The position numbers were made by a program, and so were the translations under genes. This document shows, one piece after another, positions 44,752 through 54,620 of a DNA stretch of 64,000 bases. The notes below the pieces were generated by a model, which was given only the letters and a program-made list of their open reading frames with translations, was not told the origin of the DNA and ran no database searches. The stretch is from NCBI RefSeq assembly GCF_000014685.1, contig NC_008321.1:1178001-1242000 (forward strand), written 5' to 3'. Source of the DNA: Shewanella sp. MR-4 (GTDB lineage Bacteria; Pseudomonadota; Gammaproteobacteria; Enterobacterales; Shewanellaceae). Each line of letters begins with the position of its first letter. Within the stretch, counting starts at the first letter, position 1.

Positions 44752-45462
44752 ATGGCCTATAGTGTGCTCGTTGTCGATGATGAAGCGGTTATTCGTGCTC
44801 GATTGAAAGGGTATTTTGAAAAAGAAGGTTACCGCGTTGTCGAGGCGGCCGATGGCGAGCAGATGTGGCACGAGTTTAATCGTCAACATATTGATTTAAT
44901 TATGTTAGACATTAACCTACCCGGGGTGGATGGTTTAAGCTTAACCCGTGAGTTACGTAGCCGCTCCCATGTGGGGATTATCTTAGTTTCGGGCCGTGAT
45001 GAATCGATTGATAAAATCGTTGGCCTTGAGATGGGCGCCGATGATTATGTGACTAAGCCCTTCGAGCTTCGGGAGCTATTGGTTAGGGTTAAAAACCTAC
45101 TGTGGCGGATTTCTCTGGTAAAACAAGCCGAACAAGCGCTGGTGCAGGAATTATCCGAGCCCGATGATGTGATGAGTTTTGAAGGCTATCGGCTTGAATT
45201 AAACAGCCGTAAGTTGCGCCAAGGGGAGACGCTTATCAAGCTCACTAAGGCCGAATTTGAGTTATTAACCGCCTTTGCTTTGCATCCGCAGCAGGTACTT
45301 TCCCGCGAGCGCTTAATGCAGCAAACCAGCCATCGCAATCAGGATGTGAATGACAGAACCATAGATGTCATCATCCGCCGTCTGCGTAATAAGCTCAATC
45401 CCGAACTCTTTGTTACTGTCCATGGTGAGGGTTATTTGTTTGCCGCTAAGGTGGATGATTGA
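44752..45462 (+). CDS. torR: TMAO response regulator TorR
   Basis: 236 residues. OmpR/PhoB-type regulator: receiver domain with VLVVDDE, phospho-acceptor Asp in LIMLDINLPGVDG (near 53), Lys in YVTKPFELREL, and a winged-helix DNA-binding domain (about 130-233) with LTKAEFELL and DRTIDVIIRRLRNKL. In E. coli TorR activates torCAD and represses itself. Neighbouring torT and torS, and TorR-box candidates upstream of both torR and torE, support the name. Confidence 0.93.
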   Translation: MAYSVLVVDDEAVIRARLKGYFEKEGYRVVEAADGEQMWHEFNRQHIDLIMLDINLPGVDGLSLTRELRSRSHVGIILVSGRDESIDKIVGLEMGADDYVTKPFELRELLVRVKNLLWRISLVKQAEQALVQELSEPDDVMSFEGYRLELNSRKLRQGETLIKLTKAEFELLTAFALHPQQVLSRERLMQQTSHRNQDVNDRTIDVIIRRLRNKLNPELFVTVHGEGYLFAAKVDD

Positions 45463-45480
45463 GCCGAGTGCTAATAAAGG

Positions 45481-46548
45481 CTACGGGCGCACTTGATACA
45501 GGGGATAAAAATCCGCTTCGGCGAGACTAAAGCTAAGATCCGATAGGGTATTTTGTGAGGTCGTGCGCTCAACGATAGCAGGACCTATATCGCCAAAAGG
45601 CGCAGCGCCTTCGAGCTGTTTTACCGTGACATCGATGGCGAGTTTGCCCTGTAACACGACCAAGTCATCATTGCTGTAGACCACTTTTTGCCGCTTTAAG
45701 CCGCGCAGAATCGCGGGGGATAAGTAACTGCTCACCAGCTTGATGTCTTGCGTCAGCTGTTTTTGTTTGAGGGTGCTGACAGCGGCTTCTATCGCCACCG
45801 CACTGCCGAGAATATAGTCTGGGCGCTGGGCTTTTAGCAGAATCTGTAATTGATCGCGGTAGAGATTGCGATTGTTATCGGCATGCTGAATCGCGCTGAT
45901 GCTGACATTGCTGCCCTCGAGGGCATGGCGAATGCCTTGTTCGACTAAATCAGTGCCGCCTAGGTTTTCAGGACCCGCTAAGAGGGCTAAGGTGGTCTGC
46001 TGGGTGGGCGTATGTGCTTTGGCATCCGCTTTTATAAAATTGCCCGCACTAAGTCCCATTTGATACCAGTTAACGCCGATATGGGTCTGCACTTGCTCTG
46101 CATTGAGTTTATTGACTAGGGCGAGCACGGGTTTAGTTAGTGGCTCTGGAAACTGTTCGAGCAGATTGGGACTCACGGCGCCAAGCAGAATCGCGTCGTA
46201 ATCTCCCTTCATGCAGGCGCTTAATTGCTCGAGTTGTTTATCCTGATGGTAATAGCTGCCCGCTTCGAACAGATCAAGCGATACGCCGAGGCGTTTTGCC
46301 TGTTGGATCAACCCGTAGTCGATGCCAATCCAATAGGCATCCTTCAGGTGGGGGACTAAGGCACAAATGCGCCAAGCCTGTTGTGCTTTAGTCAGGGGAT
46401 GATAATTAAGTGCCTGCGCCTGTTGAATCTTGGCATTAAAGGGAAGGCGTAGCTCTAATGGCCAAGTTTGGCTGTTGGCGCCTGCTGCCGATAAACAAAA
46501 CAGGCCAAAGGTGGTGAGTGTGAGCAAAGCTTGCCAAAATTTTCCCAT
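45481..46548 (-). CDS. torT: TMAO-binding periplasmic protein TorT
   Basis: 355 residues. Signal peptide at the N-terminus (cleavage near AAGANS), then a type-I periplasmic binding fold like ribose-binding proteins: ICALVPHLKDAYWIGIDYGLIQQAKRLG, CMKGDYDAILLGAVS, LLAGPENLGGTDLVEQGIR, VVYSNDDLVVLQGKLAIDV. TorT presents TMAO to the TorS sensor domain. It is transcribed opposite to torR and torS, 18 bases from the torR stop and 56 bases from the torS start. Confidence 0.92.
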   Translation of the reverse strand: MGKFWQALLTLTTFGLFCLSAAGANSQTWPLELRLPFNAKIQQAQALNYHPLTKAQQAWRICALVPHLKDAYWIGIDYGLIQQAKRLGVSLDLFEAGSYYHQDKQLEQLSACMKGDYDAILLGAVSPNLLEQFPEPLTKPVLALVNKLNAEQVQTHIGVNWYQMGLSAGNFIKADAKAHTPTQQTTLALLAGPENLGGTDLVEQGIRHALEGSNVSISAIQHADNNRNLYRDQLQILLKAQRPDYILGSAVAIEAAVSTLKQKQLTQDIKLVSSYLSPAILRGLKRQKVVYSNDDLVVLQGKLAIDVTVKQLEGAAPFGDIGPAIVERTTSQNTLSDLSFSLAEADFYPLYQVRP

Positions 46549-46604
46549 TGTCCCGTATCATCCACTGTGATTATCTCGGATGCATTGTAACAGAAGGAAT
46601 AAGC

Positions 46605-49600
46605 GTGGCGCCTTTATCTTTATCGCGAAGTAGTTTAACCGGCAGACTCATGCTCGCCTTCGGTGTGCTTGGGGTATTGCTGTTGCTACTGGTTAGCTTA
46701 GGTAGCCTGAGTTTGCATTGGCTCAAACAGGCCGACAGTTATCTGTATGAAGAATCCTTACCCGCCTCCCAAGCCGCGCGCCAATTAGTGCAGGCTTCTA
46801 ATGCCTTATCCGATGGTGTGACCCAATTAGGCCAAGTGGAGGACGAGCGGCAGCGGGAATTTATCGGCCGTAAGCTCAGCCTTGAAAGCGCCACAATGTT
46901 AAATAGCATCAAAGTGTTACTAACATTGGATGTGAACGAAGATAATCATTTATCCGTATTAGCAGGGCAAATCATCGAGCAACTAACCTTATTGGGTAAG
47001 AGTGTCGGCCAGCGCATTACCTTAGGCGATGAGTTACAGCTTAGGGCCCGCGAATTATCGGTTGCCGCAGGTCATGCCTCTGAATTATTGCAATCCGAAT
47101 TGGCGGTCGTCGACTCGGCGATTTTGGCAAAACTCAGCCAATCCTATCCGGATATGGCGGGGGATAAACGCAGTGGCCAATTGCTCGATGATGTGATTGA
47201 GCGAGAGTTAGATGTGCAGGAGCAGCTCAACCGCGCACTCAAGTTAGTGCATCAAATTGCGCTGCTCAGTCAGTTATTTGAGGCATCAGAATTACAGTCC
47301 GAGCTACAGTTGAGTGTTCCCCGTTTATTGGCCACCTTTGCCAGCACTACGCCTTCCCATCCGGCGGCGCAGAGTAAACCCGTACTCGGAACGGCAATCG
47401 AGCAGGCATCGAGCGCGGTCACACAGCCGCCAAGGGGTGATGTTGGCATCGATTTAATGGCGCTCACCACAGTATCTGAGCTTATTCGCGATCCCGGCAG
47501 GCTCAAGGCGCTAAAGGCGGAGCTGGCAATCCTTCTTCATACCCCAAAAATCATTAAATTACAGCGAGAACTGAGCCAAAGCCTGCAGCGCCAACAGCGG
47601 CAGCAACAGGAGTTAGCGGAAAAACTCTATAGCCTCAACACGCTGGTGGACAGTGCGCTTAATCAACAGCAGCAGCGGGCAGAGCTTGCACGTAGCGATT
47701 ATTTAATGCAGTTGTCCTACGCCCGTTTGGGGCTGTGGGGCACGGGCATCTTAATGTTGGTGATCATCGGTGTGGTGGTTTACCGGGTGATCTATCGCGG
47801 CATTGCCCTTAGATTAAATCAGGCGACCGAAGCCATGTCGCGCTTAAGTTTAGGGGACACCAATGTGAGCCTCGATGCCCACGGCGATGATGAATTAACC
47901 GCCATGGCCAATGCTATCGAGGCATTTAAGCGAAAAACCGCCCATAATCTGAAATTGCAGGCGGATTTACGCCAGGTGGCTGATGAGCTGACCGAGCATA
48001 AAAAGGCTCTCGAACAAACCGTGGCCACGCGGACCCAGGAATTGGCCGAAGCCAACCTGCGCCTCGATGCGGAGGCCAAAGGCCACGCTAAGGCAAGAAT
48101 CGTTGCCGAGGAGGCGAGTCAGGCAAAATCCCAATTCTTGGCGACCATGAGTCATGAAATTCGCACCCCGCTCAATGGTTTACTCGGGACGCTTACCCTG
48201 CTCGGCCATAGCCAGTTACCGCCCGCGCAGCAACAGATGCTCGCGTTGTCGCAATATAGCGGCACGCTGCTGCAAACCGTGCTGAGCGATATTCTCGATT
48301 TCTCCCGCCTCGAGCAGGGTAATTTAACCAATGAGCCGCGGCCAACGGATATCAACGCCCTGCTCGATGAAGTGCTGGCGATCATGGTGGCGGGCGCCAA
48401 TTTGGCGGGATTGAGCCTAAGGCTGAATCGTCCCCAGTTACCCGCGTGTATTCAGATCGATGGCCCTAAGCTGAGGCAAGTGCTGTTTAACTTGATTGGT
48501 AACGGCATTAAATTCACCCCCGAAGGCGGCGTGAGTCTCAATGTCAGCGTACGAGGCGATAAGTTAGCCTTTGTGGTGGCCGATACCGGCGTGGGGATTG
48601 CGCCCGAAGTGCGCGAGCAGTTATTTATGCCTTACTGCGTATTGCCTAATCAGGGGCGCAGCCGTGGGACAGGCTTAGGGCTTGCCATCTGCAAACAGTT
48701 AGTTGAACTGATGGATGCCGAGGGGCCGGGAATTTGGGTCAAGAGCGAGCCAGGCAAGGGCAGCGAGTTTGGTTTTGAGCTGAGCTTTACCCAATGTGAC
48801 AAGGCATTGGATACGCAAACTCAGGTGCAAAAACGGGTTAATCCCCAACGGGTGTTAGTGATTGAAGACAACAAGGTCAATGCCATGGTCGCGCAGGGAT
48901 TTTTGGCGCATTTAGGCCACAGCTCCAGCTTGGCCGTCAGTTGTCAGCAGGCGCTGGCGCATGTGAGTGGCGATAAGGCATTCGATGCCGTGATGCTCGA
49001 TATTCAGCTGAGTGATGGCTCGGGACTCACGCTATTACCCCAGTTAAAGGCGTTATTCGCCAATGACAATGTGAAGTTCGCTGCCTTTACCGCGCAGATG
49101 CAAACGGAGGATCTTAGCCTGTATCGGGAGGCTGGGTTTGATACTGTGTTAGCCAAACCCTTGAGCCTGCAAACCCTGACAGAATGGTTAGGCGTTGCGC
49201 GTGTGCCAGCTTCAATGCCTGCTTTACCGTATGAGTCATCGTCGCAATCGGCACAATCACTTCAATCGCCAAATCAGGCAGAATCTACCAGCCAGAGCCA
49301 TCAAGCTGAAACCTTGTTAGATCTTAACCAGTTACAGCAAGATCTTGAGGTCTTAGGCGTGAAAGCCGTGAGTGATATTTTGGCGCTCTATCGATGCTCC
49401 AGTGCCGAGCAAATTGAGCGACTCTCGGCGCTAACCTCTGTGGCGCATTTCAGCGAGGGCGCAAAACTATTGCATGCGCTTAAGGGCAGCAGTGCCAGCA
49501 TGGGGCTAAAAGCACTGACCGAGTGTTGTCAGCAGTGGGAGAAAACACTCAACACCACAGGGGAAAATGTATTGGATAGTAAAGTCGTGGCTGAATTAAC

Positions 49601-49658
49601 CGCCTGCTGGCAGGTGTCGATGACAGCGCTTGAGCAATGGCTCGCAAGACAGAATTAG
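46605..49658 (+). CDS. torS: Hybrid sensor histidine kinase TorS
   Basis: About 1017 residues (E. coli 914). Order: helix near 15-35; large periplasmic helical sensor; second helix near 375-395; HAMP; coiled coil; HisKA with the phospho-His in ATMSHEIRTPLNG (His about 517); ATPase domain ending GTGLGLAICKQL; receiver with Asp near 799 in VMLDIQLSDG; Hpt domain with His near 957 in LLHALKGSSASMG. All phosphorelay residues are present. The frame opens at 46548 but AAGGA lies 6 bases before GTG 46605, the chosen start. The sensor domain is enlarged by a Pro/Ser/Gln insert near 245-275. Confidence 0.95.
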   Translation: MAPLSLSRSSLTGRLMLAFGVLGVLLLLLVSLGSLSLHWLKQADSYLYEESLPASQAARQLVQASNALSDGVTQLGQVEDERQREFIGRKLSLESATMLNSIKVLLTLDVNEDNHLSVLAGQIIEQLTLLGKSVGQRITLGDELQLRARELSVAAGHASELLQSELAVVDSAILAKLSQSYPDMAGDKRSGQLLDDVIERELDVQEQLNRALKLVHQIALLSQLFEASELQSELQLSVPRLLATFASTTPSHPAAQSKPVLGTAIEQASSAVTQPPRGDVGIDLMALTTVSELIRDPGRLKALKAELAILLHTPKIIKLQRELSQSLQRQQRQQQELAEKLYSLNTLVDSALNQQQQRAELARSDYLMQLSYARLGLWGTGILMLVIIGVVVYRVIYRGIALRLNQATEAMSRLSLGDTNVSLDAHGDDELTAMANAIEAFKRKTAHNLKLQADLRQVADELTEHKKALEQTVATRTQELAEANLRLDAEAKGHAKARIVAEEASQAKSQFLATMSHEIRTPLNGLLGTLTLLGHSQLPPAQQQMLALSQYSGTLLQTVLSDILDFSRLEQGNLTNEPRPTDINALLDEVLAIMVAGANLAGLSLRLNRPQLPACIQIDGPKLRQVLFNLIGNGIKFTPEGGVSLNVSVRGDKLAFVVADTGVGIAPEVREQLFMPYCVLPNQGRSRGTGLGLAICKQLVELMDAEGPGIWVKSEPGKGSEFGFELSFTQCDKALDTQTQVQKRVNPQRVLVIEDNKVNAMVAQGFLAHLGHSSSLAVSCQQALAHVSGDKAFDAVMLDIQLSDGSGLTLLPQLKALFANDNVKFAAFTAQMQTEDLSLYREAGFDTVLAKPLSLQTLTEWLGVARVPASMPALPYESSSQSAQSLQSPNQAESTSQSHQAETLLDLNQLQQDLEVLGVKAVSDILALYRCSSAEQIERLSALTSVAHFSEGAKLLHALKGSSASMGLKALTECCQQWEKTLNTTGENVLDSKVVAELTACWQVSMTALEQWLARQN

Positions 49659-49774
49659 TAACACAGGGCTAGCAACACTCGATTAGCAGCAAAGTATTCG
49701 CGACAAGACGTTAACTCTATAACTGAGTCGTCTTTAACTGCATGTATTTTGCCTAATCAATGCAAATCGAGGAA

Positions 49775-49801
49775 TAAAAAAGCGGCTCCTATGGGAGCCG
49801 C
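49775..49801 (-). terminator. Terminator of the torECAD operon
   Basis: On the minus strand a GCGGCTCC / GGAGCCGC stem with loop CATA runs into TTTTTTATT. It also closes torS weakly from the other side. Confidence 0.8.
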
Positions 49802-49862
49802 ATTTCGTTAATTTATTCTAGGACAAGACATGAGCCATCAACTTGAGTCTTAATGCGACTCA

Positions 49863-49926
49863 GGTTTAACGCGACTCTGGTTTAACGCTACTTGGGTTTA
49901 ACGCTACTTGGGTTTAACGCTACTCG
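49863..49926. repeat. 16-bp tandem repeat, four copies
   Basis: Unit GGTTTAACGCTACTTG repeated four times (copies 2 and 3 identical, copies 1 and 4 with a few changes); a degenerate fifth unit precedes it. It sits between the torD stop and the operon terminator. Confidence 0.9.
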
Positions 49927-49945
49927 GGATTTAGGCTGGTGGCGA

Positions 49946-50575
49946 TCAATGTATTGCCTGTTCTAACTGCTGTTTATCTTGCTGCACCCAAGCGAGGGTG
50001 AGTGTGGCGAGAGCGCTGTAAAAGCCATTGCTGTGCTGGCTATCGCACTCAATGACCTTGGCGACAAACTTGGCTAACCATGAGTCTATACAAGTATTTA
50101 GGAAGCTTAACTGGGCAGCATCTTCACTGTGGCAAGCTAAGTGTCCCATATAGGCGAGTATCACGGCTAAGTGATCGGCAGGCTCAGGGAAGTGACTCTG
50201 CACTTGCAGTTTACTCTGGTGTAAAAACTCGCTCATTTGTTGATGCTGCTGCCCAAATAGCAAGGGTTCTTCCTCGGGGCTCAAGTACAGGCTGGCATAG
50301 GGCGAGGCGCTATATTTTGTGCCTACGAGGAATAAACCGCAATAATCGGCGGCAAGTTCGAGCAAGGCTTCATCGCTCGTTAAGTCATTCAGCACCTTCT
50401 GTATGCTGGCGACTGGTGCACTAAACTCGGGTGCATAACCCAGTTGTGTCCAGAATTGCTGCGCTTGCTCACTGGTGAGTTGCTTAAGGCGCTGCTCATC
50501 AATTTCACGGGCAAACAGAGAAGACAGCAGCTGATACACTAAGGCTCTGGCATGATTGATATCGACGTTGCTCAT
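49946..50575 (-). CDS. torD: TorA-specific chaperone TorD
   Basis: 209 residues (E. coli 199). Cytoplasmic all-helical chaperone that binds the TorA signal and core and helps insert the molybdenum cofactor. NHARALVYQLLSSLFAREID, YCGLFLVGTKYSASPYASLYLSPE and FPEPADHLAVILAYMGHLA match the TorD/DmsD family (the E(P)xDH motif). It follows torA by 67 bases and ends the operon. Confidence 0.95.
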   Translation of the reverse strand: MSNVDINHARALVYQLLSSLFAREIDEQRLKQLTSEQAQQFWTQLGYAPEFSAPVASIQKVLNDLTSDEALLELAADYCGLFLVGTKYSASPYASLYLSPEEEPLLFGQQHQQMSEFLHQSKLQVQSHFPEPADHLAVILAYMGHLACHSEDAAQLSFLNTCIDSWLAKFVAKVIECDSQHSNGFYSALATLTLAWVQQDKQQLEQAIH

Positions 50576-50642
50576 CGCATGTTCCTCAAGATTAACAGTG
50601 GAATGCGCCTAGTTGACTAGGCGCATCGCCTTGTGGGCTCGG

Positions 50643-53132
50643 TTAGATTTCGACTTCGATAGGGCCATCGAAGGAGCTGACCTTAGGGACTTTGCCTTGG
50701 TATTTCTCAAACTCGACCAGACAAGTATAGGCTGAGCAGGCTTGAGCCAACTTCGATGTGCCAATGTCTAAGGTCAGAGTATTTGGATCGCCATAGCTGC
50801 ACAGGGCACCGATTTCGGCGCCGCCTTCAACGCTGCCATCTTTACCCACTGGGCCATACCATGCGCCTTCATGAATTCGCACTACGCCTTTAGGGAAGCG
50901 ATCCGATACCACTGCGCCCGCTAACAGTTGGCCACGGTCGTTAAAGACGCGCACAATATCGCCATCTTTAATGCCGCGCGCTTTGGCATCCACAGGGCTA
51001 ATGTAGATGGGTTCGCGGCCGTTGACTGTGTAGGTTTCGCGGTATTCCTTCGACTCACACATCTGTGAGTGCAGGCGTTTATCCGGATGGCAAGATTGTA
51101 GCCACACAGGATATTTGTCTGACCCTGGGCCACCATGGCTACGCTCGGCTTTTTCCATCCAAATTGGATGGCCTTGGCAGTCGTCATAACCGAACTGTTC
51201 AATCTTACGGCTGAAAATTTCAATCAAGCCAGAAGGCGTACCTAATGGATTGATTTCAGGGTCGTTTCTAAAGTCGGCGTGGCGTGTCCACAGCTCGCCA
51301 TCACCAAAGTGCACATAACCTTGCTTCCAGAAAGTGGCAAAATCTGGCATCTCATACTTACCCGCGTTCGCGGCTTTACACTCGTTATAGAGGGTTTCTA
51401 TCCACTCCATTTCGCTCATATTGCGGGTGTATTCTTTCTCTTTCCCCATCAGCGCGGCAAAGCGAGTGAAGATTTCAAAGTCTGACAAACTCTCAAACAG
51501 CGGCTCGACCATCTTCTGCATCGCCAAAATACCGCGGTTAGCATAGGCGCCGTATACGTCGATATCGTTACGCTCATAGGTGGTGCAGGCGGGCAGCACT
51601 ATGTCGGAGAAGCGGCAAGTCGCCGTCCAGTTCACATCGATAGTGACCACACATTCCAGTTTATGGAAGGCTTGCTTCATGCGGTTACGGTCTTGATGGT
51701 GATTCCATGGGTTATTACCCGAGAAAATCATCATCTTAATATCGGGATACACCACTTTCGAACCGTTGGCATCAATGGTTTTGCCGGGTTCGAGGATCGC
51801 ATCAATCCAACGGGCGACGGGAATCGTGCTGCTTGCGCCTTTAAAGTCGGTGCTATCGAACAGGGGTTTTTGGTTCTCGTCTAAGTTACGTGGGAAGGCG
51901 CCGGGCGCCGCCGCATTTGTCGCAGGCACACCAATACTGGAGTAGTGGTGACCATAGCTGATGCCGCCGCCTGGTAAGCCAATTTGACCTATCATGGTCG
52001 CGAGGACTGCGGCCATCCAGTAAGGTTGCTCACCGTGTTGTTGGCGCTGAATACACCAACCCATCATGATTTGGGTGCGGCCCTTAACTAAGGTTTTCGC
52101 CAGATCGCGGATGATGTGTGGCTCAACCCCACAGATTGGCGCTGCCCACTCTGGCGTTTTGGCGATACCATCTTTAGTGCCCATCACGTAAGGCACAAAC
52201 TCTTCAAAGCCTAAGCTATAGCCTTGGATGAATTTATCATCGTAAAGTTTTTGGGTGATCATCTCATGGGCGATGGCCAGCATCAGCGTCACGTCAGTCT
52301 GTGGGTTAACATACAACTGTTCACAGCCAAGGTAGGCCTGAGTTTTGGTGACCACAGGGTCGATGCTGATCACGCGGATCTTGCCCTGTTTGACCTTCTC
52401 TTTTAACTGCGCGAGGTAAGCGAAGGCCTCATGGGTTTCGGCGTTCCAACCCACTTGCAGGTTTTTATATGGATCGTTTGACCAGAGCACAATAGTGTTG
52501 CTGTTTTCTAAGATCAGCGGCCAAGAGGTACCTTGGGCATACACTTCGGTTGAACCTAACACATAGGGCAGAATGGTTTGGCCTGCACCTGTGGAGTAGT
52601 CACCGATTTTCTTCACATAGTTGCCGTGCATCCCCACCGCACGCTGCATATGGCTGGTGCTGGAATGCAGTTGCCCAGTGGCGCGCCAGCCGGTTTGCCC
52701 CGCGTGTAAGCCCGATGGGCCGTACTTGGTTTGGACTTCATCGAGTGAGTGTTTAAACAGCTTTAATGCTTTATCCCAGGTCACGCGAACGAAGCGGAAA
52801 TCTCCCCGTTGTTGGGTATTGCTCTTATGGCCTTTCAGTAAAAAGTCTAAGCGAACCATAGGGTAACGCACGCGAGATGGGTTATAGACCATACCGCGGA
52901 TACCGTTAATCATATCCGTTGGATATTTATCTAAATCGAAGGCTTTGACCTCGGCAATCACACCGTTTTTACGTTTGATTTTAAAGGCGCCAAAGTGTGA
53001 GCCCGTGGTCAGCCATTCGTCTTCATTTAAGCCCGTGCTGGCCAGCGCATTTAAGGGCGCTAACACTGAGCTGCCACCTAAAGCAACGAAAGAGGTTGAG
53101 GCTAAGCCTTTTAAAAAGTCTCTTCTGTTCAT
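50643..53132 (-). CDS. torA: Trimethylamine-N-oxide reductase TorA
   Basis: 829 residues (E. coli 848). Periplasmic molybdoenzyme of the DMSO reductase family carrying bis-MGD, reducing TMAO to trimethylamine. The twin-arginine signal NRRDFLKG is at residues 2-9 with a hydrophobic segment to about 32. The Mo-ligand Ser lies in IGDYSTGAGQTILPYV. SNDPYKNLQVGWN, QRQQHGEQPYWM and the C-terminal GHPIWMEKAERSHGG, MCESKEYRETYTVNGREP blocks match TorA. GGGAG precedes the ATG. It receives electrons from TorC, encoded 15 bases upstream. Confidence 0.96.
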   Translation of the reverse strand: MNRRDFLKGLASTSFVALGGSSVLAPLNALASTGLNEDEWLTTGSHFGAFKIKRKNGVIAEVKAFDLDKYPTDMINGIRGMVYNPSRVRYPMVRLDFLLKGHKSNTQQRGDFRFVRVTWDKALKLFKHSLDEVQTKYGPSGLHAGQTGWRATGQLHSSTSHMQRAVGMHGNYVKKIGDYSTGAGQTILPYVLGSTEVYAQGTSWPLILENSNTIVLWSNDPYKNLQVGWNAETHEAFAYLAQLKEKVKQGKIRVISIDPVVTKTQAYLGCEQLYVNPQTDVTLMLAIAHEMITQKLYDDKFIQGYSLGFEEFVPYVMGTKDGIAKTPEWAAPICGVEPHIIRDLAKTLVKGRTQIMMGWCIQRQQHGEQPYWMAAVLATMIGQIGLPGGGISYGHHYSSIGVPATNAAAPGAFPRNLDENQKPLFDSTDFKGASSTIPVARWIDAILEPGKTIDANGSKVVYPDIKMMIFSGNNPWNHHQDRNRMKQAFHKLECVVTIDVNWTATCRFSDIVLPACTTYERNDIDVYGAYANRGILAMQKMVEPLFESLSDFEIFTRFAALMGKEKEYTRNMSEMEWIETLYNECKAANAGKYEMPDFATFWKQGYVHFGDGELWTRHADFRNDPEINPLGTPSGLIEIFSRKIEQFGYDDCQGHPIWMEKAERSHGGPGSDKYPVWLQSCHPDKRLHSQMCESKEYRETYTVNGREPIYISPVDAKARGIKDGDIVRVFNDRGQLLAGAVVSDRFPKGVVRIHEGAWYGPVGKDGSVEGGAEIGALCSYGDPNTLTLDIGTSKLAQACSAYTCLVEFEKYQGKVPKVSSFDGPIEVEI

Positions 53133-53147
53133 GGTATTACTCCCGAA

Positions 53148-54326
53148 TTAGTGCTCTTTTTTCACGAAGGTTGACGAATGTTCCTGCAGGTATTTCTGCA
53201 CTAGCGCTTGGGTGTCTTGATCCATGTTCACGAAGGCCAACATGCCTTGGAACATGCCTGGCCAGGTATTGGCATCGAAATGCGCTTCATCTGGCTGGGT
53301 GTGGCACACACTACAGCTTGAGCGGAACGTGTCGCGGGCATAGCCCCAGAGTGGTTGCAGCTCGGTGAGCAGGTAATCCTTATCGGTCCAGATTTGGGCT
53401 TCAACCCGTTGCCATTTCAGGCCTGTCATTGGGTCTTCTTTCTCTTCAAAGGTTTGGATAACACCTTCGGTTTCGGCGGCATCTTTGCTTAACTGCGCCG
53501 ACAGAATGTTTACCCCAAAGTCCATGTAGATCACGCGGCCTGCACCGATTTTCTTACGCCAGCCATCGATGCCAATTTTGATGCGCTTACCTTGGGTTTC
53601 GAGCACTTTGACTTTAGTGGCTACGTTTAAGGTACCGGCTTCAACGTCACCTTTTTCACTAAAGAACAGTGGCTTAGTCAGGGCGCTGTAGTAGGTTTGG
53701 TTGGTTTCGACTGAACTGACGCCAGCGCCCACTTCGGCGATGAGTTCGGGTGCGCGGGCCGTGCCCATTTCAGGTAAATGGTGGGCAATGCCTTTGTGGC
53801 AATCGATACAGCTTTGGTCGATTTCGGCGGCGCGTTTCATCTGTTTTTGCGCCAGTGGTGACATGCTTTCCCACTTCATCGAGTTGTAGTTGTGGCAATT
53901 CTTACAGGCCAGAGAATTGTCGCGATCGAAACGTTTCCATTCGCGGCTCGCCATTTCGAGGCGTTTAGCTTCAAATTTTTCAGGGGTGTTGACCGTGTTG
54001 AATAACCAGCCCCAAACATCGTGCGAAGCTTCCATCTTACGGGCAATCTTACGGCTCCAGTTGTGGGGCACGTGGCAGTCGGGGCAGGTAGCGCGCACGC
54101 CAGAGTGATTCGACCAATGCACTGTTTCCTGTAACTCTTGGTAAGGCTTGCTTTCCATACTGTGGCAGCTAATACAGAAGGCTTCGGTGTTGGTGGCTTC
54201 CAGTGCGGTGTTAAATCCGCCCCAGAAGATGATGCCCATGATAAAAGCACTGATGCTGACAGCGCCTAAGGTGAGAGCTTTTGTGGGTTTGTTTAGTGTG
54301 CGCCAGAGGTTGATTAACCACTTCAT
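53148..54326 (-). CDS. torC: Pentaheme c-type cytochrome TorC
   Basis: 392 residues. Membrane-anchored quinol oxidase of TMAO respiration. One anchor helix (about 16-38), then a NapC/NirT-type tetraheme domain with CISCH, CPDCH, CKNCH and CIDCH, and a C-terminal domain with the fifth motif CSVCH near residue 340. In E. coli the fifth-heme domain contacts TorA and apo-TorC also inhibits TorS. GAGG is 8 bases from the ATG. It is 26 bases from torE upstream. Confidence 0.96.
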   Translation of the reverse strand: MKWLINLWRTLNKPTKALTLGAVSISAFIMGIIFWGGFNTALEATNTEAFCISCHSMESKPYQELQETVHWSNHSGVRATCPDCHVPHNWSRKIARKMEASHDVWGWLFNTVNTPEKFEAKRLEMASREWKRFDRDNSLACKNCHNYNSMKWESMSPLAQKQMKRAAEIDQSCIDCHKGIAHHLPEMGTARAPELIAEVGAGVSSVETNQTYYSALTKPLFFSEKGDVEAGTLNVATKVKVLETQGKRIKIGIDGWRKKIGAGRVIYMDFGVNILSAQLSKDAAETEGVIQTFEEKEDPMTGLKWQRVEAQIWTDKDYLLTELQPLWGYARDTFRSSCSVCHTQPDEAHFDANTWPGMFQGMLAFVNMDQDTQALVQKYLQEHSSTFVKKEH

Positions 54327-54352
54327 AATAGCGTCCTCAAAGTATCAGTGAA

Positions 54353-54523
54353 TTAGTGGCCGACAACGCCGCCGAAGGCTTGGATCATCCAAATGATGAA
54401 ACCGTAGAGACTGATCCCCGCGACAGTCAGTGCGGGAAAGAGTATGAAAATGATGAATCCCAGCGCCTTTAACTCATTGCTGCGTGAGGACTTATCCGAT
54501 GTTTGCATAGTGGGCTTTGTCAT
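54353..54523 (-). CDS. torE: Small membrane protein TorE (NapE/TorE family)
   Basis: 56 residues. A polar N-terminus with SNELKALGF is followed by one long membrane segment IIFILFPALTVAGISLYGF and a short tail, the shape of NapE/TorE proteins. First gene of torECAD, where it precedes torC in Shewanella. Function in TMAO respiration unknown. ATG at 54523 has GGAG about 9 bases upstream. Confidence 0.88.
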   Translation of the reverse strand: MTKPTMQTSDKSSRSNELKALGFIIFILFPALTVAGISLYGFIIWMIQAFGGVVGH

Positions 54524-54562
54524 TGGGAAGAGCTCCGTTCGAAAGCGATTTTTGATGGGAGC

Positions 54563-54568
54563 ACTATA
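54563..54568 (-). promoter_or_regulatory. Candidate -10 box of torECAD
   Basis: TATAGT on the minus strand, 40 bases ahead of torE. The -35 at 17 bases (TCCATT-like) is poor, as expected for an activator-dependent promoter. Confidence 0.45.
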
Positions 54569-54620
54569 AAGGGGAGATGTGAATGGACTTGCCTGCAGGG
54601 ATGAATGGGCTTTGACAATA

